A stretch of 64,000 bases of DNA, from positions 1 through 64,000 of the forward strand of contig JAMYHX010000105.1 of assembly GCA_025529335.1 (NCBI GenBank), written 5' to 3'. A program made the position numbers and the translations under genes. The stretch is from Rhizopus sp. PT2906. Taxonomy: Eukaryota; Mucoromycota; Mucoromycetes; Mucorales; Rhizopodaceae. Positions within the stretch are counted from its first letter, which is position 1. The number at the start of each line of letters is the position of its first letter. The notes under the pieces are model-generated. The model was not told the origin of the DNA. It saw only the letters and a program-made list of their open reading frames with translations, and searched no databases. Positions 1-11,858 of the stretch are shown piece after piece.

Positions 1-417
1 GTTGTCAACAAAAGACTCCTTAGCATAGAAAGAAATGGAAATAATATAGCTTTTAAAGTTAAAATATATTTGTCACAGCTGATTATTTTTCTATTCTTTC
101 TTTCAATTAAACATGTTTCTTAACGCTTACACATTGCTCTTCAGTTACTATTTCATCTGCATTGGTGCTACTGGATGCTCAACGTAGACAAAGGCTAGAA
201 ACAGTTATTGATGGCAAAAGGAATAAAGCAATGCAATGAAGTATCACCTACATGGACTTCAATCCTTCTATGCGATTTTCTTATTTATGTCCGCATGGCT
301 TGTTCTGTTAATTTAGCGATTAACCCTCAAAGAACAAGAATTGAAATAAAAAATATAAGTAATGCGTCTAAAAAAGAGAAATGGAGTCCAAAAAAGTTAT
401 TTTAAATATGTAACACT
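1..417. other. Intergenic, no supported gene
   Basis: AT-rich sequence downstream of the minus-strand zinc-transporter gene. The only open frame (208-405, plus) has no recognisable motif, and I do not consider it a gene. Confidence 0.5.
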
Positions 418-2448
418 TTATTGTTTGATAATACAAACGGTTAATTCACTTTGATTGTTGTCTGTTGTACTATTCGTCAATCCTTCCAACTTTTGATAAA
501 CTAATTCTAATACTGCTTGCTCATCTGCTTCTGGTCTAATGTATATTTCAATCGTTCCAACACATTTACCATAGGTTGTTTGCCAAAAATGAGCTCGGCC
601 AATAGAAGTAATATTCGATTCTTGACGTTGAATCTATTGCAAACGCTTAATTCACTTCTTTATCATCTTTTATACACACGGTTTACCTCTCGAAGACGAT
701 TTTCTACACCATTTCTAATTGAATTGGGTGTTGTTTGAAGTAATACCTTGGCTAATGCCTTGGCAGTAGGGTATCCTAAATAAAAGGTGACAGCGGATTC
801 AGATAGTGCTAATATCTTGTCCATGAGTGGCGTGACTATGCCAAGTATATAAGAAATAAGCACAATTGCTCCACAGAGGGCAATCGATAGCGAGTAGATG
901 TTGGATGATAATGCACTAAGTGGACTGGCTCTTGCTCTATTGATAACATTATATGTAAACCCTTGTACTGTTGTTGGCCTTTTTCGAAGATCTAAATCAA
1001 CTTTGTTAAAACCTAATGATTAGCTGTCCTCTTTTAACTTACATCTAACAAAGCTTTCATGGTTCCTCAGACTGATGCTTGATAAACATGTAGCAGAGAT
1101 TGCTGCTCCCATCAAGAGGAACATACCAAAACTAAGGACGGGTCCAGAACTGACAAAAGAAGGTTCAGTTTATATACCAGACTATTTTCTCTTTTTTACT
1201 TTACCCTTCCTTATGATGTGCTTCGCCTCCATGATGTTGATCTTGTAATAAAAAGTGTTCCAAAGATTCCTTGGTGTTATTCATCGTAGCAAACAAAAGA
1301 TAGATGGTTGTTCCTAACGCAAAGACAATTTCATATCGATAGGTGCTATGCATTTTGATCAATAAAAATTAAAGCAGAAAACAAACAAAATATACCCGTA
1401 TGGACGCTTTGTATTAGAGGCAGTGAAATCAGGATAGGTTCGTAGCACGCTTGACACAAAGGTATTTAATACACCCAAAGCATCAAAGATCATTAAATAG
1501 GCAAATCCCACCATGGCTATGACATATTAAAATAGATTCTTCTGTTTGTTGTACATTTTACTTACATAGACTTTCTCTACTAACACCTAAACAGTACAGC
1601 CAGAATCCAATACCAAGGTGAATTAAGAACCAGGTGAACAGTGTCTTTTGCTCGGGTAAGAGATTAGAAAATATGTAGCTCCATGGAGGAAGAGGTTGGA
1701 TATACACGGGTGAAAAGACATGTTTATGATTATGATGAGCATGGTCATGATGGGAATGATCGTGAACGTGGTCATGGTGAGAATGGTCATGGTGTTTGTT
1801 GTGATCATGATGAGCATAATGCTGCTGATGTATGTGCACATGTTCTTGATGATGACCATGTTCATGATGGTGTTGTTGAGCGTTTGACTGATAATGAGCA
1901 CTATATGGATTATTTTCAGAGTGATCTTGTTTATAATGGTTGTCATGTCGATGTTCAACATGTGCTGGTCCATTAGTAGCTATGGATTCAACTGAAGCAG
2001 TTGTAGTTTGCTATATTCATATTAATAGTTTGTTTTATCGCTGAGCTTATCGAAACTTACTTCAGGAACATTTACTTGTGTCTTGGCTTGACCTTTGACA
2101 TACAAAGGTTCTGATGTATGAACAGAAATTCCAGATGAAACCGTCGGCTCTTTCCTTGTTACCTTTTTGAACTGTCTTGTTGATTGCATAAAATAGCCTT
2201 TAGAACCGTTTGCAGTAATTAAAAAGGGAAAGGAAAGAAGTAGAGGGAAATAAGGAAATTGAAAAAGGAACAACTCCAAAATCCGAAAAAGGATATTCGA
2301 GATCCGTTCATTACACAGAGAAAATGTCCACTTTCCAGATTGCGTTGAACCATTGAATAGCTTGCTTAAGGCATCCTCTTTTTTTTATCGCTCTTGCAAA
2401 CGAAGGATGATCGTCGCTTGCAATCAGCTTGTAAAATCTTGTTTTCAT
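418..2448 (-). CDS. CDF-family zinc transporter subunit, ZnT6/Zrg17-like
   Basis: This is a cation diffusion facilitator membrane protein. From the 3' end, exons read in phase through introns at about 634-686, 971-1040, 1150-1210, 1330-1397, 1510-1563 and 2020-2070. The N-terminal half has a long His-rich stretch (about 1730-1960; repeated HHDH/HDHSHH), then a membrane segment near LGIGFWLYCLGV. TM segments and the RPYG..RYE motif of CDF proteins follow, and the C-terminal cytosolic domain contains GRAHFWQTTYGKCVGTIEIY. The HxxxD zinc-ligand pairs expected in TM2 and TM5 are absent (FDALGVL and YSLSIAL stand in their place). That is known for ZnT6/Zrg17, which act as non-transporting partners of ZnT5/Msc2 in the early secretory pathway. 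The heterodimer role here is inferred. The 5' end is uncertain: the ATG at 2446-2448 reaches the rest only if an 8-T run at 2379-2386 hides a one-base indel or a missed splice. Confidence 0.8.
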
Positions 2449-4175
2449 GATATTAATTACTGCATTGAGATTTCGGCTTGGTTATTTCTATCTCCTTCAA
2501 GTCTTTAAGGTACTTCTGTTGAACTTGCATTTACTCAAAGGTTTAGTTAATAAAATATTAACATCTTTCTTTTAAGCCTTTCTCTGAGAGGATAATGATG
2601 AACATAAAAGATCAGTTATAAGAAAAGAGATGGAACAATGATTAAGTTTATTTCAAGGGTATCAAGATTAATCAATTGGACAATTAAACAGAAAGAAAAA
2701 GAGAGAGAGATCTTTTCAAAAACTGTTTCGCCAAGTATCTCATCCAAAGGAATAAATACTTACTCTGTGTCTACTGAATACGCCATTGAAATTATATTGA
2801 AGCATGCTTGAATGATGTTTTGTAGTCAATGTGTGCTTCAACTTCCTTACAAACCTACCTGTGAATGCTCTTGCCCAGAAAAGTTGAATAAAAAACGACA
2901 CTATTGAGGAAGGTGAGTCGTGCTTGGAAAAGTCTAGAAATAATTATCAAATTCTAATAGATTTACAGCTCGTCTATCTTTGACGTGTGATGTCAGTGGT
3001 TGTGTTGATTTGCAAAGTGATTATGAGGGACATATCATCTTAATAAGAATATATTTTAAATTCATAAACGATCTTCTTTTCCGTCTTCATAAAGCATTGC
3101 TGCAGTCAAGTCAACTAAATTGAATGTCTTTGGTAGTTATGCCTTAGCAATTGATTTATTTCATTTATCTTTTGAGCATTAATCTCGATGTCTAGCAAAG
3201 CAGTTGTCGGTGTCTATGACGGCTATTTTTCTTCCAAGACACCCTTGACAGATTGAAGTAAAGAAAAGGGTAAAGACATTTGGTGCTTAGTCTTCTAATG
3301 GAATGCATAATATATAGCATTTAAAAAGTATCTTTTTTATTAACTTTGTAAAGAGTGTTCAAGATATCACGAGCTTACAATACTTAGACAAAGGCTGGGA
3401 CCATTCCACTAGCTTAGGTGATTAGAAAACATTTACATCACACTTTATTTTTCTGCTTACACTGATGAACAGTTCGCTGAAGCCATACCCCATCATCCTT
3501 CTTGTGTGTACATACGTATTCAATTAAGCGCAATATGAAAAAAATGTCAATGCTTTACCGCTTCACCGAATGGCATCGGCAGACAGTTCCTTTTTGTGTT
3601 TACTATATTTGTATAAAAACAGGAATATGGGAAAGAACCCATACAAAGACAGTACTACTTAAAGTGAGAACGGGTTAATTATCATAAATGACAAAACAAC
3701 GTGAATGAGCCCATTTTATTTTCTTCGGCAAGACTAAATTCTCCATGTGTAGCGATGAAGAGAGTAATAAGTATGATTACGCTCCTCTACACGATCATAT
3801 ATGCCAACCATTTTACTGTTTATCTCTTTACCATTGAAAATGATACAAGAGAAAGAATACATATTGAAAGATGGTTCTCGACAGTATCTAATTGACAACC
3901 TTTTAGAACAATGTATGAGGGTATTTTAAGCGTATTCGGCCTAGAGTATATGCATAGTTTATCGTTAGCGTTCGGTTAGTTCATTAGGAACACAAACGGA
4001 AGATACAAGTGATTACCCTCTTTTTTTTTTTCTTCTCTCTTCTTCCTTTGTTTTACTCTTATAATGAAAAGTTGTACTCACACTAGCGTACAGCATGCCA
4101 CATTAACTTGCACAGTCTGTACTGAAGAAAGCAATTCTTCATACATAACTAGTGAAACACTAGACGCATCTAGAA
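2449..4175. other. Intergenic, no supported gene
   Basis: This is about 1.7 kb of AT-rich sequence. Short open frames (for example 3701-3895, and a Cys-rich 31-codon frame beginning near 2813) have no recognised motif and no splice context. It probably contains the promoters of the two flanking transporter genes. Confidence 0.4.
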
Positions 4176-5959
4176 ATGGCAAGTGCTTATCTGCGTCGTA
4201 CACCAACCGATCTAAAACTATAAGCTGCTTTATTAGAGCAATGTGAAAAGAGCATTGAACAACTCTCTCAGACGGAAACTGTAAGGTATGAAGAAGGAGG
4301 TTCATATCCATGGATAGTTGTTCTTTGTACCTTTTTTATCCTTACAGTTGGCCTAGCAACAGGACAGTCATGGTAACCATTTACTCTATAAATAATGATT
4401 TCTCTGACATTAAATCTACTTAGGGGTAGGGACATGCATAAATATATGAAACTGAAATCATTTAGTGAAATGAATTAGGTGTCATGCAAAATTACTATGA
4501 ACAGCATAATCTGGGCAACGACGATCCAATAAATCTGTCCCTAAAACTTAGTTTTGCACAGACAATATATAATACGCTTATTAATGTGCTAGGTCCTATG
4601 TCTCAATTACTCTTGAGTATATTGGGACCAAAGAACACACTGGTCGCTTCCGTATTGGTATCTAGCCTTGGACTATTGTTAGCAAGCTTTAGCACGCAGG
4701 TAAATATAAAAAAGAGCAAATGTTTCATATAATTTTAACGATACGCACTGGACGCTCTATAGACCTGGCATCTTTACTTGACTCATGGTGTAATCTATGG
4801 CATAGGCATATCCATCATGTTTTATGTAATGAGTAAACTATGGTAACTTAATCAAGATCTTACTATAATTTATTATAGATTGCGCTTAGTATTGTACCTC
4901 AATACTTTACTAAACATAGAGGTATAGCATTAGGATTAACATCTAGTGGAATCAGTATTGGCGGTCTTGTGTTCCCATTTGTTATGGATGCTATCAATAC
5001 AAGGTTTGGAGCAAGTTGGTAAGAGACTTCACATGAACAGTCATATGTTGCTTCATTCATTTCAACGAATGAGTTATAGGTGTTATCGAATCATGAGTTT
5101 GATCTGTTTTGTCGTCGGACTGTCAGCTTGTTGGCTTTTGGGAGCGACAGATAAGGGCAAGAAGCAAGCAAAAACGTCTTTGAACATAAAGGAAACATTT
5201 GACTTTAGTGTGGCAAATGATTGGAGATATATTTTGTGGTGTATCATTGACATCTTGTTTGAAGCAGCCTATAACACTCCTGCTTACTTTCTTCCATGTA
5301 AGTCTAACCCTTTTATTTAGTTTCATTTCTAATTTATGTGAAAAGCATATGCCACCTATCTCGGTCTATCGTCCTCACAAGGTGCGCTTATCCTGTCAGT
5401 AGGTTCAGGCATGAATGCGATCGGAAGAATCATCTCAGGGTAAATAAAAATGTAGATGCAATAGATAAATCTGTATGCGTATACCTCCTTTTTTTAGTTT
5501 TTTAGCCGATTGGATAGGACATGTAAATGTAGTCATCATTTACTGCACCATATCGGGTCTCTCCTGTCTGTTACTTTGGACGTTTGCAAAGACATTTGGG
5601 ACACTACTTGCCTTTTCTATTTTTTATGGGTTCTTTGGAGGGGCATTCGTTACACTAAGTAAGTATCTTTATATATTTATAAACAAGGCAGGTCCCCTTA
5701 ATACATAATTGTAGCACCAGCAATTATGCTGCTTGTAACAGGACAAGAAAAGTTTGAAACAGGAATTTCCGTATTTCTCGTCATTACGGTCATCTCAATG
5801 TTTGGACCCAATTTGGCAGGCACAATCGAGACTTCGATACATGAACTCGAGCCTTATGAAAGTTATAAATATTTTACAGGTATCTGCTATCTTGCTGGTG
5901 TCGTCTTGCTCTTCATTCTCAGGTTCTCTTTAAGGCGACGTTTGTTTATCATCATATAA
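4176..5959 (+). CDS. MFS transporter, monocarboxylate (MCT) type; N-terminus possibly broken
   Basis: The protein is a 12-TM major facilitator of the fungal monocarboxylate-porter family and would sit in the plasma or an internal membrane. Visible segments are TM1 (YPWIVVLCTFFILTVGLATG), the MCT-like SWGVMQNYYEQ region, GIGISIMFYIALSIVPQYF after splicing a GTAATG intron (about 4828-4878), RGIALGLTSSGISIGGLVFP, and a C-terminal half with FLADWIGH and GPNLAGTIET. Introns from about 4700 onward all keep phase. Two problems remain upstream. The ATG at 4176 meets an in-frame TAA at 4221-4223. The junction between TM1 (ending TCATG, about 4372) and the exon starting at about 4480 is out of phase with any canonical splice pair I can find. 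The gene is therefore either mis-modelled at its 5' end or a recent pseudogene. Its substrate is unknown. Confidence 0.65.
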
Positions 5960-6088
5960 TCCATTGGTGTCACGGTACTCAAAAATGCTGAATGAGAGAT
6001 GGAACCAATGAACGTAATAAACTTAAAAGTTTAACCGTAACGTCATTGTTTTTTTTTTGTCTTTTACCCTTTTTTATTACTTTTTAAA

Positions 6089-6731
6089 ATGTCAGCCAAG
6101 GACGAACAAGTGCGACAAGATTCTTATAAAGCATTTGAATCTTATGATTTTGACAATGACGAACAGTTTCAAGTAAAAAGAATTTCCTCATTTCATATTT
6201 TTTCTACGAATTTTAAAAGGTTTTAAACATTAGCTGGGCATTGCGTCACTTTTAGCCAGTAACCAAGACAACAAAGATCAGTTAATATTAAAAGCCAAAC
6301 TATTTTATTATTCAAAGTAAGCAGCGCGATCATCATAAATACACGTATGATTGATCAAAACAAAGGTTCTTTACTCCTATTCAGTATGATGAATACATGA
6401 AATGGAAAGATGAGAATAAGAAGGGATTAAACCTTAATACTGAAAACACGGGTATGCATTAAAAAAAAAGAGTGGGGTTAAGGAGAATATTTAAAATACA
6501 ATGATGACGTTAGATAAACCAATTCGATTTACGTTTCAAGAAATAGTGGATATGATTGAAAAGGGAATTGAAATACCAGGTTAGTAAATAACCAGAGAGA
6601 TTATCAAAATGTAGAAAGTGAATATATAAATAGGCATCAAACAAATACCAAACACGTTAAATGATGGTACACCAAGTCAACCACAAATGAAAGCGAGACC
6701 AAAACCATGGGAAATAAATAAGGAGAAATAG
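6089..6731 (+). CDS. PEX39: KPWE-motif protein, PEX39 (yeast Yjr012c / human C6orf226) homologue
   Basis: Five exons splice in phase to a protein of about 145 residues. It starts MSAKDEQVRQDSYKAFESYD, continues with a helical region containing YYSKFFTPIQYDEYMKW, and then has the diagnostic block FTFQEIVDMIEKGIEIPG followed by IKQIPNTL. It ends with RPKPWEINKEK. The phenylalanine/PG segment followed by a terminal KPWE motif defines the KPWE-domain family. From recent work recalled here, Yjr012c and C6orf226 were named PEX39, a cytosolic factor that works with the PTS2 receptor Pex7 in peroxisomal import. The third exon is in frame only if its acceptor is the AAAG at about 6364, giving FFTPIQYDEY. 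The gene lies 129 bp downstream of the MFS gene and is convergent with a small membrane-protein gene 39 bp away. The assignment rests on motif recognition, not on an alignment. Confidence 0.75.
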
Positions 6732-6770
6732 CTTAAAAAGGGTATTATTATATATTACAGCAATAAATTA

Positions 6771-7172
6771 TTATATAGCCATTTGGTGATGGAAAGATTC
6801 TGGATCTGGTGTACCCGGTACAGACACGGAGTAGGCTGACTTGACAATAGGTTTATGTGAAAGTGAGTTGAGATAGAGCGAAGAAGGTGGTAATTTCTGC
6901 TTCTTTAGTGTTGGTCTAGAGCTGACTGTAGTCGAACGGCGTACGTTTTGGTGTTGTGTCAAGTATGAATGGACATATTCTAAGCAAGCTGACAGTAGCC
7001 AATTGGTTGATTCTATAGTAAGACCTGATATCATCTCTACGGTTAAAAACGCCAGGCGAATGAATATGAATGAAGATGTAATTGTGCTTGTAATGGCTGC
7101 TAATATTGTTAGAAAGCTAATAATCATCACAAGAAAGGGCGTCAATAGAATGGCTGTTATCCAATTAAGCAT
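6771..7172 (-). CDS. Small two-TM membrane protein, unknown function
   Basis: This is an intronless 133-codon frame with an ATG start. Residues 1-35 and about 36-62 are strongly hydrophobic (MLNWITAILLTPFLVMIISF, then FIRLAFLTVEM), so two or three membrane passes are likely. The tail is hydrophilic, basic and serine/proline-rich, with TTVSSRPTLKKQKLPPSS and VPGTPDPE. I do not recognise the family. Support for a real gene comes from the uninterrupted frame, the membrane-then-tail architecture, and the tight convergent packing against the PEX39 gene (39 bp). A GA microsatellite lies about 15 nt upstream of the ATG, probably in the 5' leader. It could be a lineage-specific ER or plasma-membrane protein. 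Confidence 0.55.
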   Translation of the reverse strand: MLNWITAILLTPFLVMIISFLTILAAITSTITSSFIFIRLAFLTVEMISGLTIESTNWLLSACLEYVHSYLTQHQNVRRSTTVSSRPTLKKQKLPPSSLYLNSLSHKPIVKSAYSVSVPGTPDPESFHHQMAI

Positions 7173-7188
7173 TTAAAAAAGATAAAGA

Positions 7189-7216
7189 AAAGAGAGAGAG
7201 AGAGAGAGAGAGAGAA
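7189..7216. repeat. (GA)n microsatellite
   Basis: About 14 GA dinucleotides lie immediately upstream of the small membrane-protein gene. Similar AG-rich tracts lie at 12,797-12,850, 46,459-46,505 and 59,920-59,946. Confidence 0.85.
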
Positions 7217-9017
7217 AGGCTACAAACTTACTCTTCCCCGCAATTTAAATCAAATTCAGTGTCACATGGCAACTGCCATCAAATGGATCACATTTTTGGT
7301 CATTTGTACTACCAAAAGGAGTCTGAATTAGTCTTCAACAGGTCATTGGGCTCCAACAAGGTCGAAGTTTTGTGCGCACAGGCATGACTAAAAATAACCA
7401 TAACCACCCTTTTTAAGAGGTCCTAGACTCCAAGATGACTTGACCCCCAAGAGAATTATTTTTCTACAACATGGTTAACATCCAGAGGCCTTAGTGCCTG
7501 AATCTTTTTTTCCTTTTATGGATGTGAACCTATGAAGAGTTTTTTATTCTGAAGAAAAGATAATGCCCCTTGACGGCAATCATAACAATGAAATCAGATA
7601 TAGTAATGGTGGAGAAGATGGCTGGATAAAAAGCTATAGTTTATTTCGCAGTCCTTGATAAAAGTTATCAATGTTAGAAAACAAAATCTCATATAAATCC
7701 TTGGTAAAGGACAATGTTGATGGTAGCAGCAGACAAAGTAAAGGTTTTTGATATGCAATACAGAGTGGCATAGTGCTGATCTTTTCAAAGCAAATGACTT
7801 TGGTATGACATTAAGAGTATCGTATCTTTGCCAAGATAAAAGAACTTCTTTATATCATGAAATATTACCTATATTCTATGAACATATAATTGTGCTATAT
7901 AGTAACAATACATTTTCTGTAGGTAACCCTGGAGTATATGACCACTTTTTAGCTAATGGATCCATACCCGAAGCTGTTGATTCTGAGCAAAATTCAGTAA
8001 CCTTGTAGTATATCTGGCATTCGACAGCCAAGTATAGCAACTTGTTGAATTTTGATAGCTAATAAATTATTTCATATACTTGTAGGGTGCAATAAGAAGT
8101 TGGATGCAAATTAACACAAGTGGGGATGAAATGACAGTTCAAAGCGATAGTATGGCAAAGAGGGGCATAAAAGACAGTTCCTCATGGATTTATCATAGGC
8201 AAAGGGAGGTTTTTTAAGGTTTTCAATAGCGCCTTGTAACAGCTTTAAGAGAATATAGTTCAAAGGATTTAAGGGAAACTTTTTGCATACTTTTCATATT
8301 AAGTAGACAATTGCATCTTGTTAATGTTGGCTTTATTTTCACTTTAAAGTGCTCATCGCCTTCGTTCGACTCATCAAAGGTTATAGTTTGAGTAAAACAT
8401 TCCAATTTACAATCCTCCATGTGCTTTATAAAGCTTTCTGTATATAAATTATAACTAAAGTTTACGTCCATTATTAAAGCAGCAATAAAAGCATCAGCTT
8501 CATGATATTGTAACTAAGTTTTCAATAAGAATGAGAAGGAAAGCCTTTAACAATGTCACTAAAATCTTTTTGTAATCATTTAATTCTTTTCTTATTATCA
8601 TTTTTCTCATACATGTTGACTTATTTTTTTTAAAGAGAAATAACTTTATTTCAAAACAAGGGGGAGCAAGGAAAAAGAAGTCGGATATCTCGGATTTTCT
8701 AGAGGTGGCGTAACTTTGGCTAGGTCGATATATGCTCGTCATTTTAGATTTCCAGTGTTTCCTTTCGTCCAGGGTCTTGTCATGATCGGCAATAAGCAGC
8801 GTCTCCTTTATAAATATTCTGGTTATGGGCATTTCGGTGTTATCCCTGTTGATGATGTGCATAATATCTGCCTACAGCCTTGCATGTACAGAATGCGTTT
8901 AATATCCCTCAAGTTGACATCATGAAACATTCGCTCCTATCAGTATTTCCATTTTGGGAACAAACATTAAAGCGATTTGATGACATGCTTTGTCTTCATT
9001 ATCACTTGGAATTGTGA
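7217..9017. other. Gene-poor region with possible decayed coding sequence
   Basis: No intact gene is visible. Short open frames occur on both strands (7748-8008 plus, 8223-8471 minus, 8716-8925 plus). The minus strand across 8700-8930 also reads as protein-like sequence (for example RRRCLLPIMTRPWTKGNTGN) interrupted by TAA, TAA and TGA. Which strand was once coding is unresolved. I assign no family. Confidence 0.35.
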
Positions 9018-9284
9018 TACTTCATCTATATCATAGCTCAAAGATATATATATGCAGCAAGTAATGAGTTTATCATTCGTAAATTATATGAGGAAAGATA
9101 TTCATACCCTAACATCTCTAATTTTTTGCGCAATTGTGGAAAGTACTCAGAAGATAGTAAGGAGCAATTGAATAAGAAGGGCTACTTCAACTAGCATTAC
9201 CTTTACACTATGAAACGTTTGAGTTTGAATGCTCTTAAAAGATGGTTCTATCTACAAGAAGGTTGGTATGGTAAATTAATCTAG
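9018..9284 (+). pseudogene. Coding fossil, transposon-like, interrupted by TAG
   Basis: From 9018 a single frame reads as protein-like sequence (AQRYIYAASNEFIIRKLYEE, then NISNFLRNCGKYSEDSKEQL and LKRWFYLQEGWYG) to a TAG at 9282-9284. It is broken only by a TAG at 9192-9194, where Gln would fit (GYFN-stop-HYLY). There is no start codon or splice context. The basic, aromatic-rich composition is reminiscent of transposase DNA-binding regions, but I cannot name the family. Confidence 0.4.
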
Positions 9285-10439
9285 ATTATGGTTTATAACT
9301 AAGCCTGCGCGATGTGTTTACAGCTTCATGTAAACTTGAAGCTAGCCTTCTTTAGAACTAGATATGTCGTACACGTCAATCAAAGCAAAACATTCGTAGA
9401 ATAGGCCAATAAGCAACGTCATGGCTAATGTAGGTTTTTTGCCACTTAAAATAAATGATGTAAGCACACCTCAAGACACGTTTACATAGCCCAAACTTCA
9501 TTTTGAGATCCTAATCTACCCTCGTTGTGCAAAGCCGAGAGACTCTTAAACCAAAATGACAATATGAAACCCCAACCTTCACAAACTATTTTTTGATGCA
9601 CTAACTGTAGTAGTCATTGTATCTATAGAGCCGCAAGTACGAGGTCCATTTTACAATTTCGCATTTTCTTTCCCTCATAAATATTATCCACAAAAAGTGC
9701 CGAGATCCCCCCAAAAAAAATTCTCATACATCTTCAATTGTTTAACTAGTATCACTTTATGTTCGCACAAGAGGCTATATGGTCCAGTACCTTACTCAAG
9801 AGCATGCAGTCGCTGGATTTGAAATCGAACACGTACGCGCCACAACGACCCCAATTGTAAAACTAACTTAATCACCCGCATGGAGCACGCAGTGAAGTTC
9901 ATACAAACCCTGATTAAATTTGCTGCGGCCGGATATCTCTATGCTTAAGGTTGAGTTAACGAGCAGACTTTACAGACTACTTTATCCTTAGGCTGGACAT
10001 CAATTAGCCGGTACTGAACCTTTTATGTTATGTAGATGAGAACATTATAGATACAACAACCGAGGCTCTTTTTCTGATTATGAAGACATATCAACAGCGA
10101 ATTGTCACAAAATCCTTACTTTGGCAAAGGTGAAAATATCCAAACTAACATTGCAACTCTTCAAAGCTTTTCAATAAAATGCATGCCTCGAAGGTTTGCA
10201 AGTGACACAATGTTATTAGTAGATAGTAAATCAACATCATCTAGATCATTCTTATAAGCTGCTTTACATAAACGAACTTTTATATTCATATCTAATTTGA
10301 CATCCCCTTTTTTTTAAAAATAAAATAAAATAATAATAAAGTTCAGAAAAGGGGAGAAACATAGATATGATGATCGGCCAGTGATCAACAGTCCAGACTT
10401 TAGTGATATTCCATTTGTTATGATCTGTGTAGAGCGTAC
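9285..10439. other. Gene-poor region
   Basis: No coding region can be supported. A small perfect inverted repeat, AGCTTCA/TGAAGCT (9322-9328 and 9337-9343), is present and is probably incidental. An A/T-rich low-complexity tract lies near 10,310-10,340. Confidence 0.4.
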
Positions 10440-11858
10440 AAGTACAGTCAGGCTTATGGAAACTGTCGTTTTCTTGATGTTCTTAAGGGATCATTATAAT
10501 ACACATGCAAGCTGTACGTTATGGAAGTGGTATACACAGCAATAGAAGATGAGCATGGATTATGGTCACCGTGGATAATTTCAACAGTATTATTTGTTCA
10601 TTCATTAACAAAGTATGTCGCACGTGGTATAAAGGCCACTTGTATCCAATCGTATTATATAATATGAGGAGCTACAAAATATAATAAAACACATTCAGTG
10701 TAAACACTTGTTCTTTTCTTATTTTATTGATAACTTTACCAACAACATGTATGCTTAGACTTCCTCCCAACTTGTTTTGATCAATTATATTTTTGCCAAA
10801 CATTCCAAGGCGAACAAGGCCCCAGTTGACCAAATACTGATTGTTTACTGTTGTAAGGGGGTTTACTTCCTTCCGTATCCAATGTTGACACTATTATCTG
10901 TTTCATATATAAAAGACATAATAATACAATCAGGATGGCCATTAAAAGTAGGTGCATGGATCGGTGATTTATCTGTGGGTTCTGCAAACGTAAAATCCAA
11001 CTGAATGCTTTTATCATGATCATCAAAGAGTGGTTGTATCATTGGCAATATATATCTTGTGATATAAGTAGTTTCAGAAATACATTCATAAGTTGGGCCC
11101 CATTGGGAGAAGTTGAATTAACTGCAACACGGACATCATCAGCTCTTGGTCTACTGTGTCTGTCATACTACTGGTCAATGAAAAGTAGGGAAGCACCTAC
11201 TGTCAAACGATCAATGTTCTTGCGATACATCTTGCCAACGATATTGATAATATCTACTAATGATTTTGTTGAAGATTCAGAGCAGGTACAGTTGAGACTT
11301 TTAATAACATGATCACAAGCTTTCTATATAAACCGTTTCCAAGAAATGGGGATCTAATGCTGATGGAGTCGATTATTGTTATGTAATAGAAAGGATTGAT
11401 GACAAGCTAAGAATTAGGTGCACATTGGTTTCCAAAGTCAAGCTATTTGTTTTACCAGGTTGATATGCATTTTGCTGCACTTGGTAAAATAATTCTGGAA
11501 TATCAATGCCATCTACAAGTAATTTATCAACACCTGGTTATTTCAAAGCCACCGAGAGTTCTTTTTCTGATTGTAAACATACATATGACGATGATGTTTC
11601 TGGAGTAGAAGAAGAGATCAAAGGTGGTGTGACCACACGATTATCACCATGACGAGTGCTGTTTTTCGCCTTGGTCTTTTCTTTGATTGCGCGATGTTCT
11701 GAACGTTTCTTTAAGCTATGGCGGGCTTCTGACTATTATGAAGAGATAGAGAATGGTTTGGCAATGTCAATAATTTTGAGCGCACTGGAAATGGATGCCA
11801 TTTCGCCGCGCATCGATTCAGGTTCCGACTTCGCCGTTGCATAAATGGTGAATACCTT
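10440..11858 (-). pseudogene. Decayed copy of a multicopy mucoralean protein family of unknown function
   Basis: Read on the minus strand, this region gives long protein-like stretches joined by frameshifts and stops: SMRGEMASISSALKIID, then SEARHSLKKRSEHRAIKEKT, GVDKLLVDGIDIPELFYQVQ, STPSALDPHFLETVYIESL, INIVGKMYRKNIDRLTVGAS, RPRADDVRVAVNSTSPNGAQ, DDHDKSIQLDFTFAEPTDKS, GHPDCIIMSFIYETDNSVNI, and finally LVNWGLVRLGMFGKNIIDQN. The order and composition match a large uncharacterised protein that I associate with repeated sequences in Mucor and relatives; this is from memory. At least ten in-frame stops and several frameshifts make it non-functional. Most stops sit where Gln would be natural (for example ALK-stop-PGVDK and ILSIT-stop-Q-stop). 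Confidence 0.6.

Noticed and set aside
9800..9830. A tRNA-like B-box resemblance (GGATTTGAAATC)
   Set aside because: No cloverleaf, A box or acceptor stem can be formed around it.
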